A stretch of DNA of 64,000 nucleotides from an uncultured Prevotellaceae bacterium (GTDB taxonomy: Bacteria; Bacteroidota; Bacteroidia; Bacteroidales; Bacteroidaceae). The notes below the pieces were generated by a model. That model saw only the letters and a list, made by a program, of their open reading frames with translations. It ran no database searches and was not told the DNA's origin. The stretch is taken from positions 222,211-286,210 of the forward strand of contig OMXV01000001.1 of the NCBI GenBank assembly GCA_900315075.1, read 5' to 3'. The translations under genes were made by a program, and so were the position numbers. Shown in pieces: positions 53,016-61,667 of the stretch (positions are counted from its first letter, which is position 1; every line of letters starts with the position of its first letter).

Positions 53016-54905
53016 ATGAAGAATAGCAACAACTTGATACTGAAATCGCTACTGCTGATTGTCAGTCTGTTGACGGCAGTGAACGTCTCTTCCAATGACA
53101 TCTATTATTTTCAGGTGAATGCCAAAGCCACTCCGACTGGCTCTGGCAAGGTATATGTGAGCCAATCATACGTACCTACAGAAAATATCCAGGAAAACAA
53201 GAAGCATGAAGAGACGGAATATTTGTGGCAAGCAGAGAATAAAGGCAAGGCAGGAACATCTCGCTTCCATCTCTATGCTTTTCCTAACGAAGGTTATGCC
53301 TTCAAGAACTGGACAAAGGGCGACCATGTGGTATCTTTGATGAAACATTGTTCGCTTAGTGAGCGTAGCACTTCAAAAGACATCGATAACCCAGCAATTT
53401 TTGAATATGTTGCCAATTTCGTTGAGAAGGGAGCCGTGGCAGTATATTCCAACAATGAGTCAGCTGGCACCGTCATTATCGACAATCCAGAGAACAATAT
53501 TGGCGATGTAGTGAAATTAGAGGCTATCACCGACATCTTCATCGGTGACTTTCTCGGATGGATTCATGGAAGTGTGGATTTTCAAAACGTTGATTTGAAA
53601 ACCTTGGACTTTGTAAGTACCAACAAAGATTATACGTTCACGGTGACAGCCGAGAACCAAGGCGACTACTATGCCGTATTTGCCCCACGTTCCGAACAAG
53701 GCATCTATTGCATGGTGTCTAACTACAAAACACATCACTGTATGGGTCTTCGAGGCACGTCTGAATACTCCCTAAGCGACGAACAGCGGTATTTCCGCAA
53801 TTCAGTGGAACTGATACCCATAGAGAAAGCCCACTCTACACCCGCCACTGTGGTTAAAATTAGTGGAGCTTACGATGGCGTTGGTGGTATACCAAAAGCT
53901 GAATACATCTCACAGGGATTTAGTTCAAAGGACATTGCCGGCAGCAAAGTTGCAAACATAGACCGCTTTTTTCGTATAGAACCTTATAACACAAAGACAT
54001 ACCTTACCTACGCTGAAGGATCTGGCTATACAGGCTATTGGAGAGAGGTCAAATCAGGTTCTACAAATTTCTTTGAAGATAGAGAGGAGTTGCTTGGCCC
54101 AATCTATCATCCTTGGACAGGCAATGCCAACCAAATAGCGGAAGACCACCAATGGCAAATTCTCCCATTGACAGAGGAGTTGATGGAAGAATACTACTTT
54201 GGCGCTGAACCAAAAGAGGCAGCCACCTGGGAAGGTAAATATCTCACCACAATGTACACTTCCTTCCCCTACAAGTGTATGGATGGTGTGAAAGCCTATA
54301 CAGTGGATAAATATCTGAAGAATGCACGTGTTCACCTCTGTGAGATTGAGTCGGACACTGTACCAGCCTATACTGCTGTCATCTTAGCCTGCAATGGTAC
54401 GACAGCGAAGGAAAACCGTTTGATTCCCCTTATTGACGATGTTCCTGCCCTTGAGAGCACAAACTATCTGAAAGGAGAAATCTGGTTGGATGATGAGAGT
54501 GGTAATCCCGATAATTTCCGCACTCGTTTCGATTCAAAGACTATGCGTGTGTTCAGCGACAACAACGCTAAATTTGTCAATCAAAACAACCGTGACACAG
54601 CCAATGGCGACACCCTACTTACCTACATTGCCAATAACACCTGTTATCTGCAACTCGACCCCCAAAAAGCCGCATTGCCACAATACACCCTGACCACAGA
54701 AGATGATCCCGAGGCAACTCTGCTTGGTGATGCCGATGGCAACGGAATTGTGAATATAACAGATGTCCTTGTAACCACGAACATGACAATCGGCAAGACA
54801 CCATCTGCATTTGTCTTCGAGAATGCCGACGTGAACAAAGACAATGAGATTACCATCACAGACATCATACTAATAGTCAACATTTCATTGGGTAAGAGCT
54901 ATTGA
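53016..54905 (+). CDS. Secreted repeat protein with dockerin type I tail
   Basis: 629 residues. The signal segment (LILKSLLLIVSLLTAVNVSS) is followed by a region like the InlB-type beta repeat (FHLYAFPNEGYAFKNWTKGD), a long unassigned middle, and a dockerin module of two calcium loops: DADGNGIVNITDV and DVNKDNEITITDI. It resembles the BspA-like protein at 359 in its tail but has no leucine repeats. Dockerins outside cellulosomes are common in Prevotella surface proteins; the partner is unknown. The small gene at 55115 follows after 209 bases. Confidence 0.8.
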   Translation: MKNSNNLILKSLLLIVSLLTAVNVSSNDIYYFQVNAKATPTGSGKVYVSQSYVPTENIQENKKHEETEYLWQAENKGKAGTSRFHLYAFPNEGYAFKNWTKGDHVVSLMKHCSLSERSTSKDIDNPAIFEYVANFVEKGAVAVYSNNESAGTVIIDNPENNIGDVVKLEAITDIFIGDFLGWIHGSVDFQNVDLKTLDFVSTNKDYTFTVTAENQGDYYAVFAPRSEQGIYCMVSNYKTHHCMGLRGTSEYSLSDEQRYFRNSVELIPIEKAHSTPATVVKISGAYDGVGGIPKAEYISQGFSSKDIAGSKVANIDRFFRIEPYNTKTYLTYAEGSGYTGYWREVKSGSTNFFEDREELLGPIYHPWTGNANQIAEDHQWQILPLTEELMEEYYFGAEPKEAATWEGKYLTTMYTSFPYKCMDGVKAYTVDKYLKNARVHLCEIESDTVPAYTAVILACNGTTAKENRLIPLIDDVPALESTNYLKGEIWLDDESGNPDNFRTRFDSKTMRVFSDNNAKFVNQNNRDTANGDTLLTYIANNTCYLQLDPQKAALPQYTLTTEDDPEATLLGDADGNGIVNITDVLVTTNMTIGKTPSAFVFENADVNKDNEITITDIILIVNISLGKSY

Positions 54906-54977
54906 GGATGCACATGTCCTCTTATTCCACAAAAAAGGGAAAAAGTAATCAAATGAAGTGAAAAAAAAGAAAAATTC

Positions 54978-55008
54978 TTTGATGCACTAAGATTTTTTTA
55001 TAATTTTG
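54978..55008 (+). promoter_or_regulatory. Promoter of the small gene copy 3
   Basis: TTTG 54978-54981, 19 bases, TAATTTTG 55001-55008. Full consensus. The leader is about 100 bases, so this small gene can be expressed independently of the upstream dockerin gene. Confidence 0.75.
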
Positions 55009-55114
55009 CAGCGATTTGATGAATAGAGTATATCTCTAAATATCTTTTCCTATATAAATTGACCCATTTTTCATATAACACAAGGATAATAGTATAATTT
55101 TTAACAAAATAATC

Positions 55115-55309
55115 ATGAAAAGAGAATACACAAAACCTGAGAGCAGATTTGTAGATACCACACTGAACGGAACTGTACTAGACACTGGCATCGATGATGA
55201 CCTCAATCCCGATTCTGTACCCCTGAGCAACGAGGGATCATGGGACGAGGAATACGACAAACTACCTACCGCAAAAAGTGTGTGGGGTAAAGAAGAAACT
55301 GAAGAATAA
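55115..55309 (+). CDS. Small acidic protein, MK[KR]xYxxP...S[LV]W family, copy 3
   Basis: 64 residues starting MKREYTKPESRF, with a middle rich in Asp and Asn (DDDLNPDS), and ending in TAKSVWGKEETEE. It carries an extra SWDEEYD motif in the centre. It has its own consensus promoter and a terminator at 55327, which supports expression as a separate gene. No signal peptide or Cys. Third member of the family with 2190 and 51305. Function unknown. Confidence 0.8.
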   Translation: MKREYTKPESRFVDTTLNGTVLDTGIDDDLNPDSVPLSNEGSWDEEYDKLPTAKSVWGKEETEE

Positions 55310-55326
55310 TTCCACCATATAGACGG

Positions 55327-55355
55327 AAAGGCAACTCATTAGGTGAGTTGCCTTT
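55327..55355 (+). terminator. Terminator of small gene copy 3, overlapping the menE stop
   Basis: AAAGGCAACTCA 55327-55338 pairs TGAGTTGCCTTT 55344-55355, followed by TCGGTTTTTC. The end of the convergent menE gene lies inside the hairpin. Confidence 0.85.
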
Positions 55356-56301
55356 TCGGTTTTTCTGTTTCGGTAAGCGGTAAATGACTGACGGAGATGA
55401 CTTTCCGCGGTTTCCAATAAGTTGGGAGGACATCATTGAAAATGTCTTCTAATTTTTTTATACTTTTTTCTTCCGTCACTATTACGACAATTTCACCGTA
55501 TTTTTCTTCTTTCTCTTTTGTGATGAAAAATGGTTGGTCGATATGCTTTTTCAAAATTCTCTCCACCTCCTCAGCCTGGATTTTTATTCCTCCAGAGCAA
55601 ATGACATTGTCTTTCCTTCCCAATACCCTAAAATGGCATCCATCTTCGGCAAATTCCACTATATCATTCGTATGTAGAACTTGCGGACATATCGCTGGGG
55701 CATCGATAACAAGGCATTTTTCCTCATCAGCGTAGACATGGACACCCTCCAACGGCATATACCATTGCGATGCTTTCTCTCCATTGACTCTTCGAAGAGC
55801 AATATGCGAGAGTGTCTCCGTCATGCCATATGAAGACCAAACAGCATGAGGAAACTGACATAATTCTGCTTCAAGTTTCTCATCTATAGCTCCACCGCCA
55901 ATAAGCAAATTGCGAACATTCATAAGTCTCTCTTTCTCTAAGGGATTTTTCAAGCTATTATACACCTGAAGTGGAACCATGGCAGCAAAATCTATAGTGA
56001 TATCGGCTATCAGCGGTGAAGCCATGGGATGCCCTCCTACCCCAACATCAATGAGTCTCATACCCCACGTCAAAGCCCTCACCACCATCATTTTAGCAGC
56101 GATATAGTCGAGGTTCATACACAGCAGCGCAGTATCATTGGGGCTTAATCCGAGGAACTGACAGGTCATTCGTGCACTCGCCACCATTCGTGCCTTCTCC
56201 ACCAACATGGGTTTTGGAGCACCAGTGGAGCCACTGGTCTGCACTTGGATAGTCGATGCGGGTGATTGCCATTCATTGAGAAATTCTTCGAGGGAGCGCA
56301 T
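55339..56301 (-). CDS. menE: o-Succinylbenzoate-CoA ligase (short form)
   Basis: 320 residues, an AMP-forming acyl-CoA synthetase. P-loop-type motif VQTSGSTGAPKPM near residue 22, then SSYGMTETLSHIALRR, and the A8 hinge with GRKDNVICSGGIKIQAEEVE. The N-terminal 100 or so residues of full-length ligases are missing, which is common for MenE of Bacteroidetes. It activates o-succinylbenzoate for naphthoate ring closure. Last gene of the menaquinone operon, 27 bases after menC. Confidence 0.93.
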   Translation of the reverse strand: MRSLEEFLNEWQSPASTIQVQTSGSTGAPKPMLVEKARMVASARMTCQFLGLSPNDTALLCMNLDYIAAKMMVVRALTWGMRLIDVGVGGHPMASPLIADITIDFAAMVPLQVYNSLKNPLEKERLMNVRNLLIGGGAIDEKLEAELCQFPHAVWSSYGMTETLSHIALRRVNGEKASQWYMPLEGVHVYADEEKCLVIDAPAICPQVLHTNDIVEFAEDGCHFRVLGRKDNVICSGGIKIQAEEVERILKKHIDQPFFITKEKEEKYGEIVVIVTEEKSIKKLEDIFNDVLPTYWKPRKVISVSHLPLTETEKPKRQLT

Positions 56302-56304
56302 TTA

Positions 56305-56343
56305 AGATTTAAGATTGAAGATTGAAAATTATGCTTCGCATAA
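56305..56343 (-). repeat. Repeat B fragment at the menC/menE junction
   Basis: Plus-strand TTAAGATTGAAGATTGAAAA then TTATGCTTCGCATAAG. On the coding strand the GCGAAGCATAA part encodes the last residues (CEA) and stop of menC. Confidence 0.8.
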
Positions 56344-57363
56344 GAGGTACAACTTTTCACCTTTTATTATAAGTGGCATGGGGATGTTGTCGGTAAAGAG
56401 TTGGCCTGTACCCAACCCTTGGGGCATAGTGAGGGACGGGCCATAGAGATGAGCAGCAAATTGGGCGATAGCATTTAATCCGACATTTAGTTCCAAGGCA
56501 CTGGTCATCCATGACCCGATGCCTCGTTCCTGCGCCAATGCAACCCATTCCTCACATCCACACATACCACCATGCAACGAGGGTTTCAGAATGATATAGG
56601 CAGGATGTATCTCATCAAGCAGTTGACATTTCATCTCAGGAATATTCACCCCAATAAGTTCCTCGTCGAGGGCAATGGGGATCGGTGAATTGCGGCAGAT
56701 GTCAGCCATAGACCGCCACTGCCTCTGCCTGATGGGTTGTTCGATAGAATGTATATCATATTTTGCCAACCGATCCAGTTTTTTCATGGCATCCTCAGGA
56801 GAAAAGCCACCATTTGCATCTAAGCGAAGTTGGATAACATCAGCGGGGAACCTATCACGTATTCCCTTGATGATGGCTACCTCTTGTTCGAAGTCGATGG
56901 CACCGATTTTCAATTTGACGCATCGAAAACCAGCCTTGAGTTTTTCCTCTACACGAAGAGTCATCTCCTCAGCTGTCCCCATCCACACCAATCCGTTGAT
57001 GGGAATCCCCTCCTCTCCTCTTGTAAAAGGCGTATCGAAGATGACGTCTCCACCATTCTGCAAGTTCAACATGGCTGTCTCCAATCCGAAAAGCATCGAA
57101 GGATAGGGCCGCAGCAGACATGTGTCGATGCCGTCGTTCATCTCTACGAAACGGCAGATGTCGCGAAGCCGTTGTTCATAGTCGGGTATAGCATCACAAC
57201 TCAGGTCAGGCAACGGCGCACACTCCCCCACCCCAGTCTGTCCTGTCACGGTATCCCTAACCGTGACAATCCATGTGTTACGTGTGAGGTAAACGCCCCG
57301 TGACGTACCAGCAGGTTGTTTAAAATGAGCCAATCGATGACCGACGTTTATCCTCAACGACAT
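56329..57363 (-). CDS. menC: o-Succinylbenzoate synthase
   Basis: 344 residues from the ATG at 57363, which lies one base after the menB stop; the longer frame to 57513 only overlaps menB. Enolase-superfamily traits: catalytic Lys in CVKLKIGA, metal ligands Asp in LRLDANGGFS, Glu in SIEQPI and Asp in ALDEELIG, and the second Lys in YIILKPSLHGG. It dehydrates SHCHC to o-succinylbenzoate. Its last residues come from repeat B. Confidence 0.95.
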   Translation of the reverse strand: MSLRINVGHRLAHFKQPAGTSRGVYLTRNTWIVTVRDTVTGQTGVGECAPLPDLSCDAIPDYEQRLRDICRFVEMNDGIDTCLLRPYPSMLFGLETAMLNLQNGGDVIFDTPFTRGEEGIPINGLVWMGTAEEMTLRVEEKLKAGFRCVKLKIGAIDFEQEVAIIKGIRDRFPADVIQLRLDANGGFSPEDAMKKLDRLAKYDIHSIEQPIRQRQWRSMADICRNSPIPIALDEELIGVNIPEMKCQLLDEIHPAYIILKPSLHGGMCGCEEWVALAQERGIGSWMTSALELNVGLNAIAQFAAHLYGPSLTMPQGLGTGQLFTDNIPMPLIIKGEKLYLLCEA

Positions 57364-57364
57364 A

Positions 57365-58186
57365 TCATGGAAGTTTGGGATATTTCTTGAAGTCAGGCTT
57401 TCTCTTTTCCAAGAACGCCTTACCACCCTCCTGAGCCTCATCGAGGAAATAATAGAGCATGGTAGTATCGCCAGCCAATTGTTGAATGCCTGCCTGTCCA
57501 TCGAGTTCTGCATTCAGACCAGCCTTAATCATTCGCAGCGCCAATGGGCTACGTTCCATCATAGTCTCAGCCCATTCCACGCATTCATCCTCCAGTCGGT
57601 CGAATGGTACCACTTTGTTGACCATTCCCATCCTCTCAGCCTCCTCGGCAGTGTATTGCCGGCACAGGAACCATATTTCGCGAGCTTTTTTCTGGCCTAC
57701 GATTCGTGCGAGGTATGAAGCGCCAAATCCAGCGTCAAACGACCCCACCTTGGGTCCTGTTTGTCCAAATATGGCATTCTCACTGGCAATGGTTAAGTCG
57801 CACACCAAATGCAACACATGTCCCCCACCGATGGCATATCCATTGACCATGGCGATGACGGGTTTGGGCAGTCGGCGTATCTGCATCTGCACGTCGAGCA
57901 CGCTGAGCCGGGGCACTCCCTCCTCATCCACATATCCTCCACGCCCTTTCACGTGCATGTCACCACCCGAGCAGAAGGCCTTGTCTCCTGCCCCTGTGAG
58001 TAATACCACAGAAATATCCTGCGCCTCTCGGCAATAGTCAAAGGCACGGGAAAGCTCCCATGTCGTCTTCGGTGTGAAGGCATTACGGTAGCGTGGACGG
58101 TTGATGGTTATCTTTGCGATACCGTTGTATTCCTCAAAAATTATCTCCTCAAATTCTCTGATGGTTTTCCATTCTCTTTTTGCCAT
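57365..58186 (-). CDS. menB: 1,4-Dihydroxy-2-naphthoyl-CoA synthase
   Basis: 273 residues, crotonase family. The oxyanion-hole segments are [15 protein letters not shown] and [18 protein letters not shown], and the C-terminal [43 protein letters not shown] region is typical of MenB. It closes the second ring of the naphthoquinone. The start overlaps the end of menD by 46 bases. Confidence 0.96.
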   Translation of the reverse strand: MAKREWKTIREFEEIIFEEYNGIAKITINRPRYRNAFTPKTTWELSRAFDYCREAQDISVVLLTGAGDKAFCSGGDMHVKGRGGYVDEEGVPRLSVLDVQMQIRRLPKPVIAMVNGYAIGGGHVLHLVCDLTIASENAIFGQTGPKVGSFDAGFGASYLARIVGQKKAREIWFLCRQYTAEEAERMGMVNKVVPFDRLEDECVEWAETMMERSPLALRMIKAGLNAELDGQAGIQQLAGDTTMLYYFLDEAQEGGKAFLEKRKPDFKKYPKLP

Positions 58187-59898
58187 AATTGTTTCATTTG
58201 TTGATAATAGTCGTTGAGAGCCTTTGTATCAGCTTCCATATCTGTCAGCACCTCCAAAAGCATTGGGCGCTTTGTATTTTTTGTGATTAATGTGACAACA
58301 CCTATCTGCATCTCCTCCATAGTGCGTGCACGGAGATAGCCTATATCGTTTTGTGCACAGATGCCCTGAGCCTGCGTGTGGTGCTCACCTGCCACAAACC
58401 GCCGTCTTGCTTCGCTCTGCTCCAGTCCTTTCAGGTTGGAGAAAATGCCCCCACCCCCATTGTTGAGCAGGATGATTCTCAGATTACCTTTCAGATTTTG
58501 ATTCCAGAGCGCATTTTGGTCGTAAAAGAAACTGAGGTCGCCGATGACGCAGAATACATAGTCGTCGGTTGCTGCAGCGAATCCTGCCGCCGTAGATAGC
58601 GACCCTTCGATGCCATTTACACCGCGGTTGCAATATACAGGCTTTTCAGCATAGATATTTGCAAGTCGGATGGGTAAACTATTCGCATAATGCACATGAT
58701 AGTCGCATTCCATATCAGCCATTTGCTCCTCAAAATACTTCACCGTGGCCATTTGTGAGAACGCGGGTTGGTAGTTATTGGAGATGTTTCTTGCAAAACT
58801 GAGCACACGAGCCCATTTATATTGAAAATCGTGAGTTCGGGAGTTTTTAAGTTCGGGAGTATTTATGTTGGTAAGTTCAGATTTCGCATTGTACAAATCG
58901 AGCAAGGCGTAGAATAAATCTTCCACATCTCTCATCTGAACGACATCTGTTAGATGCATAGATACATCGTGGATATTACCATCTTGGTTAATCATCACCA
59001 CCTTTGCATCTTTTGCCCTCCGCATAAACTGTTTCAGCCGCTTGCTAACCACCGTCCCACCGAAATATAGAATAAAATCTGGAAGGTACTCATCTTGTTC
59101 GCCAATGAGCGACAAAGTCTCATCCACATGTATCGTCTGTAGAGGAAGATTACACAACCGCTCAGAAAGCACCACCCCCAGAGTATCCATCAATTCGAGC
59201 GCTTTACGCCTCGTGTCATTATCGTAGAGATGGATATCCGAAAAATACTGTCCTATTACCACCATAGGGCGTTTGGCCTCCCATAGCCATCTCGCCACTT
59301 GCGTGCCGTCGCATCCCTCAAAACGACGGTGGATGACCCTTTCTTCAGGCAATTCTTCCACCATGAATCCAAAGAGCGGCTCCGCAATGGGCACATTGAT
59401 ATGTACTGGACCGTCTGCGGGGAATCGTGTGGCTAACAATGCCTCATTGACAAGACGGTTGCAATACCAATGATTCTCATCGTCATTGATATTCTCTGGC
59501 AAAGTCACCGACTTATTCACTAAAGTATTGAAGGCGTTGGGCTGAGGTAATGTCTGTCCGTCCAATTGTTCTATCCATCGCTGAGGTCTGTCTGCCGAGA
59601 TGACCACTATTCTGTAATGTTGTTCGTGTGCCTCTGCCACTGCCGGTGCTAAATTGAGCAATGCCGAGCCAGAAGTGACACAAACCACCACAGCCTGTTG
59701 TGTTGCTTGTGCTATTCCTAATGCAAAGAATCCTGCGCTACGCTCATCAGTCACAGGATAACATTTGATTTTCGGGTGTTCAAAAAGATTGTGCACGATA
59801 GGTGCATTACGGCTTCCGGGGCATACCACGGCATGTCGTATGCCATGAGCTACGAGCAATGATGTGAGAATGTTGATGTTTTTCTTTTCGCTATACAT
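58141..59898 (-). CDS. menD: SEPHCHC synthase, with an in-frame repeat-derived insert
   Basis: 585 residues, a ThDP enzyme: N-terminal pyrimidine-binding domain ([30 protein letters not shown]) and C-terminal diphosphate-binding domain ([29 protein letters not shown]). It adds 2-oxoglutarate to isochorismate. Between residues of about 338 and 360 ([20 protein letters not shown]) the DNA reads like the intergenic repeats of this genome, suggesting an in-frame insertion in the domain linker. The rest is intact and should be functional. Confidence 0.94.
   Translation of the reverse strand: MYSEKKNINILTSLLVAHGIRHAVVCPGSRNAPIVHNLFEHPKIKCYPVTDERSAGFFALGIAQATQQAVVVCVTSGSALLNLAPAVAEAHEQHYRIVVISADRPQRWIEQLDGQTLPQPNAFNTLVNKSVTLPENINDDENHWYCNRLVNEALLATRFPADGPVHINVPIAEPLFGFMVEELPEERVIHRRFEGCDGTQVARWLWEAKRPMVVIGQYFSDIHLYDNDTRRKALELMDTLGVVLSERLCNLPLQTIHVDETLSLIGEQDEYLPDFILYFGGTVVSKRLKQFMRRAKDAKVVMINQDGNIHDVSMHLTDVVQMRDVEDLFYALLDLYNAKSELTNINTPELKNSRTHDFQYKWARVLSFARNISNNYQPAFSQMATVKYFEEQMADMECDYHVHYANSLPIRLANIYAEKPVYCNRGVNGIEGSLSTAAGFAAATDDYVFCVIGDLSFFYDQNALWNQNLKGNLRIILLNNGGGGIFSNLKGLEQSEARRRFVAGEHHTQAQGICAQNDIGYLRARTMEEMQIGVVTLITKNTKRPMLLEVLTDMEADTKALNDYYQQMKQLWQKENGKPSENLRR
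58821..58880 (-). repeat. Repeat-like insertion within menD
   Basis: Plus-strand words ATTGAAAATCGTGAGTTCGG, GAGTTTTTAAGTTCGGGAGT and GGTAAGTTCAG match the GGGAGTTC and ATTGAAAAT vocabulary of repeats E and B. The frame is kept. Confidence 0.5.
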
Positions 59899-59899
59899 T

Positions 59900-61030
59900 T
59901 TATTCTTCCAGCAAGCTTCTCATTGTCTGCATTTTATCTTCCGTTTCGTTCCATTCAGTTTCCATGTCACTGTCGGCGAGCAATCCACCGCCAGCATACA
60001 GAGAGTAACCTTGGCTATCGATTCGCATGCATCTTAGTGCCACATAAAGATGGGTATCAGTAGCGGGCGACAATGGGCCGACAAAACCACTATAATAGTC
60101 CCTTCGCGCATATTCATTACGGAGGATAAAGTCGCGTGCCGCCTCTTTTGGCAGTCCACAGACCGCCGGTGTGGGGTAAAGTCTGCTGAGCAGTTGTCCT
60201 AACCTATCGCTCTTGGGCAGTGTGAAATGGAAGTCGCTACGTAAATGCACTAAGTTGCCTGCCCTCATGGTATAGGGTCCAAATTCCTCAATATCATTGG
60301 TGAAATATTCCAGGCACTCGGTGATATAGGTAGATACAAACCGTTGTTCCTGGATATTTTTTATGTTCCATACGATGGAGCCATCATCACGGTGCCGCAT
60401 GGACGAGACATTGGTCTGCGGTGGGTTGTCAAAATCCATCTGTTCCTCACTGAGGGCCATTGTACCTGCAAGAGAAACAGTATTCCAATGGGTACCATCG
60501 CCTTCAAGAAGCACCTCAGGAGTTGCCATCAGCCATGTGCCACAACGCTCTGCCGATACCAATGCCACAAACATTCTGGGGTAACGCAGACAAGCCTTTT
60601 TCATCAGTTTTAGTGGCGACTGCATCGTCTGTGGTTTTTCACGACAGCATCTTGCCAGAACTATTTTTGAAAATTCACCATCGACAATATGTGAATGGAA
60701 ATTGGCGAAGTCGATGGAATAATGCATTTTCTTTCCGTTGTAGAGTTTCAAACCCTTCGGCAGGTCATAACATGCCTCCTTGAGTTGACCGAGCACCTCT
60801 TGATATTCATCATCCTGACTGTCAAGTTGTTGCGCGGGGATATCCATCTGTCTGTCAGCATGTAGAAGCAACACAGGATTTTGTTTATTCGTACTGAAAG
60901 GTGCGATGACGAACCCTTCTCTCCCATTCAATTCATGCACCGAAGAAAACTCCTGTGGTTTACTATCATCCTGTATCACTAAATGACACATTGTATCATA
61001 GGGTAGTCGGTATATGGCAAAAGCGGTCAT
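59900..61030 (-). CDS. menF: Isochorismate synthase
   Basis: 376 residues from the ATG at 61030, one base after the stop of the upstream thioesterase; the longer frame to 61117 runs through that gene. Chorismate-binding family motifs: SKIVLARCCREKP, SLAGTMALSEEQMDF, FGPYTMRAGNLVHLRSDFHF, then LLSRLYPTPAVCGLPKEAARDFI and YSGFVGPLSPATDTHLYVALRC. It converts chorismate to isochorismate, the first committed step of menaquinone synthesis. Confidence 0.94.
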   Translation of the reverse strand: MTAFAIYRLPYDTMCHLVIQDDSKPQEFSSVHELNGREGFVIAPFSTNKQNPVLLLHADRQMDIPAQQLDSQDDEYQEVLGQLKEACYDLPKGLKLYNGKKMHYSIDFANFHSHIVDGEFSKIVLARCCREKPQTMQSPLKLMKKACLRYPRMFVALVSAERCGTWLMATPEVLLEGDGTHWNTVSLAGTMALSEEQMDFDNPPQTNVSSMRHRDDGSIVWNIKNIQEQRFVSTYITECLEYFTNDIEEFGPYTMRAGNLVHLRSDFHFTLPKSDRLGQLLSRLYPTPAVCGLPKEAARDFILRNEYARRDYYSGFVGPLSPATDTHLYVALRCMRIDSQGYSLYAGGGLLADSDMETEWNETEDKMQTMRSLLEE

Positions 61031-61031
61031 A

Positions 61032-61451
61032 TCAGCTATTTTTTTTCGACGAGATAATATAGTTTGTAACTGTGACAGTGGAGATGAGTTCTCCGGCAGA
61101 ATTATTAACCTCCACATTCCACACGTGGATGGTCCTGCCTTTCTGCATGAGGTGGGCTATAGCCGTAACGGTATCACCCTCGGCAACGGCCTTGACATGG
61201 CTACCACTCACGCTGATGCCTACACATATTTTTCCAGGGCATAGTGCCGATGAGCCCACCCCGGCTAAGTTTTCGGCCAATGCCAATGATGCCCCGCCGC
61301 TAAGAAACCCAAAGGGCTGACGGTTGCGCTCATCCACTTTCATGGTGGCCATACACATATCGTCGTCGGAGGTTGAAATGAAATTCATTCCAAGATGTGT
61401 CGAAAGATTGGGCTGCCGCTCAATAATCCGTTTGATTTTTTCTACATCCAT
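61032..61451 (-). CDS. menI: Hotdog thioesterase, probable 1,4-dihydroxy-2-naphthoyl-CoA hydrolase
   Basis: 139 residues, PaaI/YdiI-type hotdog fold: LGMNFISTSDDDMCMATMKVDERNRQPFGFLSGGASLALAENLAG carries the usual active-site region, with the QPFGFLSGG turn and Glu in LAENLAG. First gene of the men operon, joined to menF by a TGATATG junction. The position supports hydrolysis of DHNA-CoA, though hotdog thioesterases are promiscuous. Promoter at 61499. Confidence 0.85.
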   Translation of the reverse strand: MDVEKIKRIIERQPNLSTHLGMNFISTSDDDMCMATMKVDERNRQPFGFLSGGASLALAENLAGVGSSALCPGKICVGISVSGSHVKAVAEGDTVTAIAHLMQKGRTIHVWNVEVNNSAGELISTVTVTNYIISSKKNS

Positions 61452-61498
61452 AGTTTTAGACTTTTGTTATCATGGTGTCTATGTTGCCTTTCGGCAGA

Positions 61499-61506
61499 CA
61501 AAAGTA
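61499..61506 (-). promoter_or_regulatory. Promoter -7 element of the menaquinone operon
   Basis: TACTTTTG on the minus strand, about 48 bases before the menI ATG. Confidence 0.6.
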
Positions 61507-61630
61507 CGAATAAAGGTTGAGATATATGCGGATTTTTGGAAGATTAACGCAAATGAAGTGGTTTTTCAGCGATTTTACCATAGGTATTTCTTTTGTGCTT
61601 AAAAAATATGGCATATTCAGTTTATTTTTG

Positions 61631-61638
61631 TACATTTG
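61631..61638 (+). promoter_or_regulatory. Promoter -7 element of lysS
   Basis: TACATTTG, 30 bases before the lysS ATG. Divergent from the men operon promoter. Confidence 0.6.
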
Positions 61639-61667
61639 CAACCGAATCAGCAAATTCTTAAAAACAC

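Noticed and set aside
57365-57513. N-terminal extension of menC of 50 residues
   Set aside because: It overlaps the end of menB in another frame and adds residues that are absent from the enolase-type fold. The ATG at 57363 gives a normal length.
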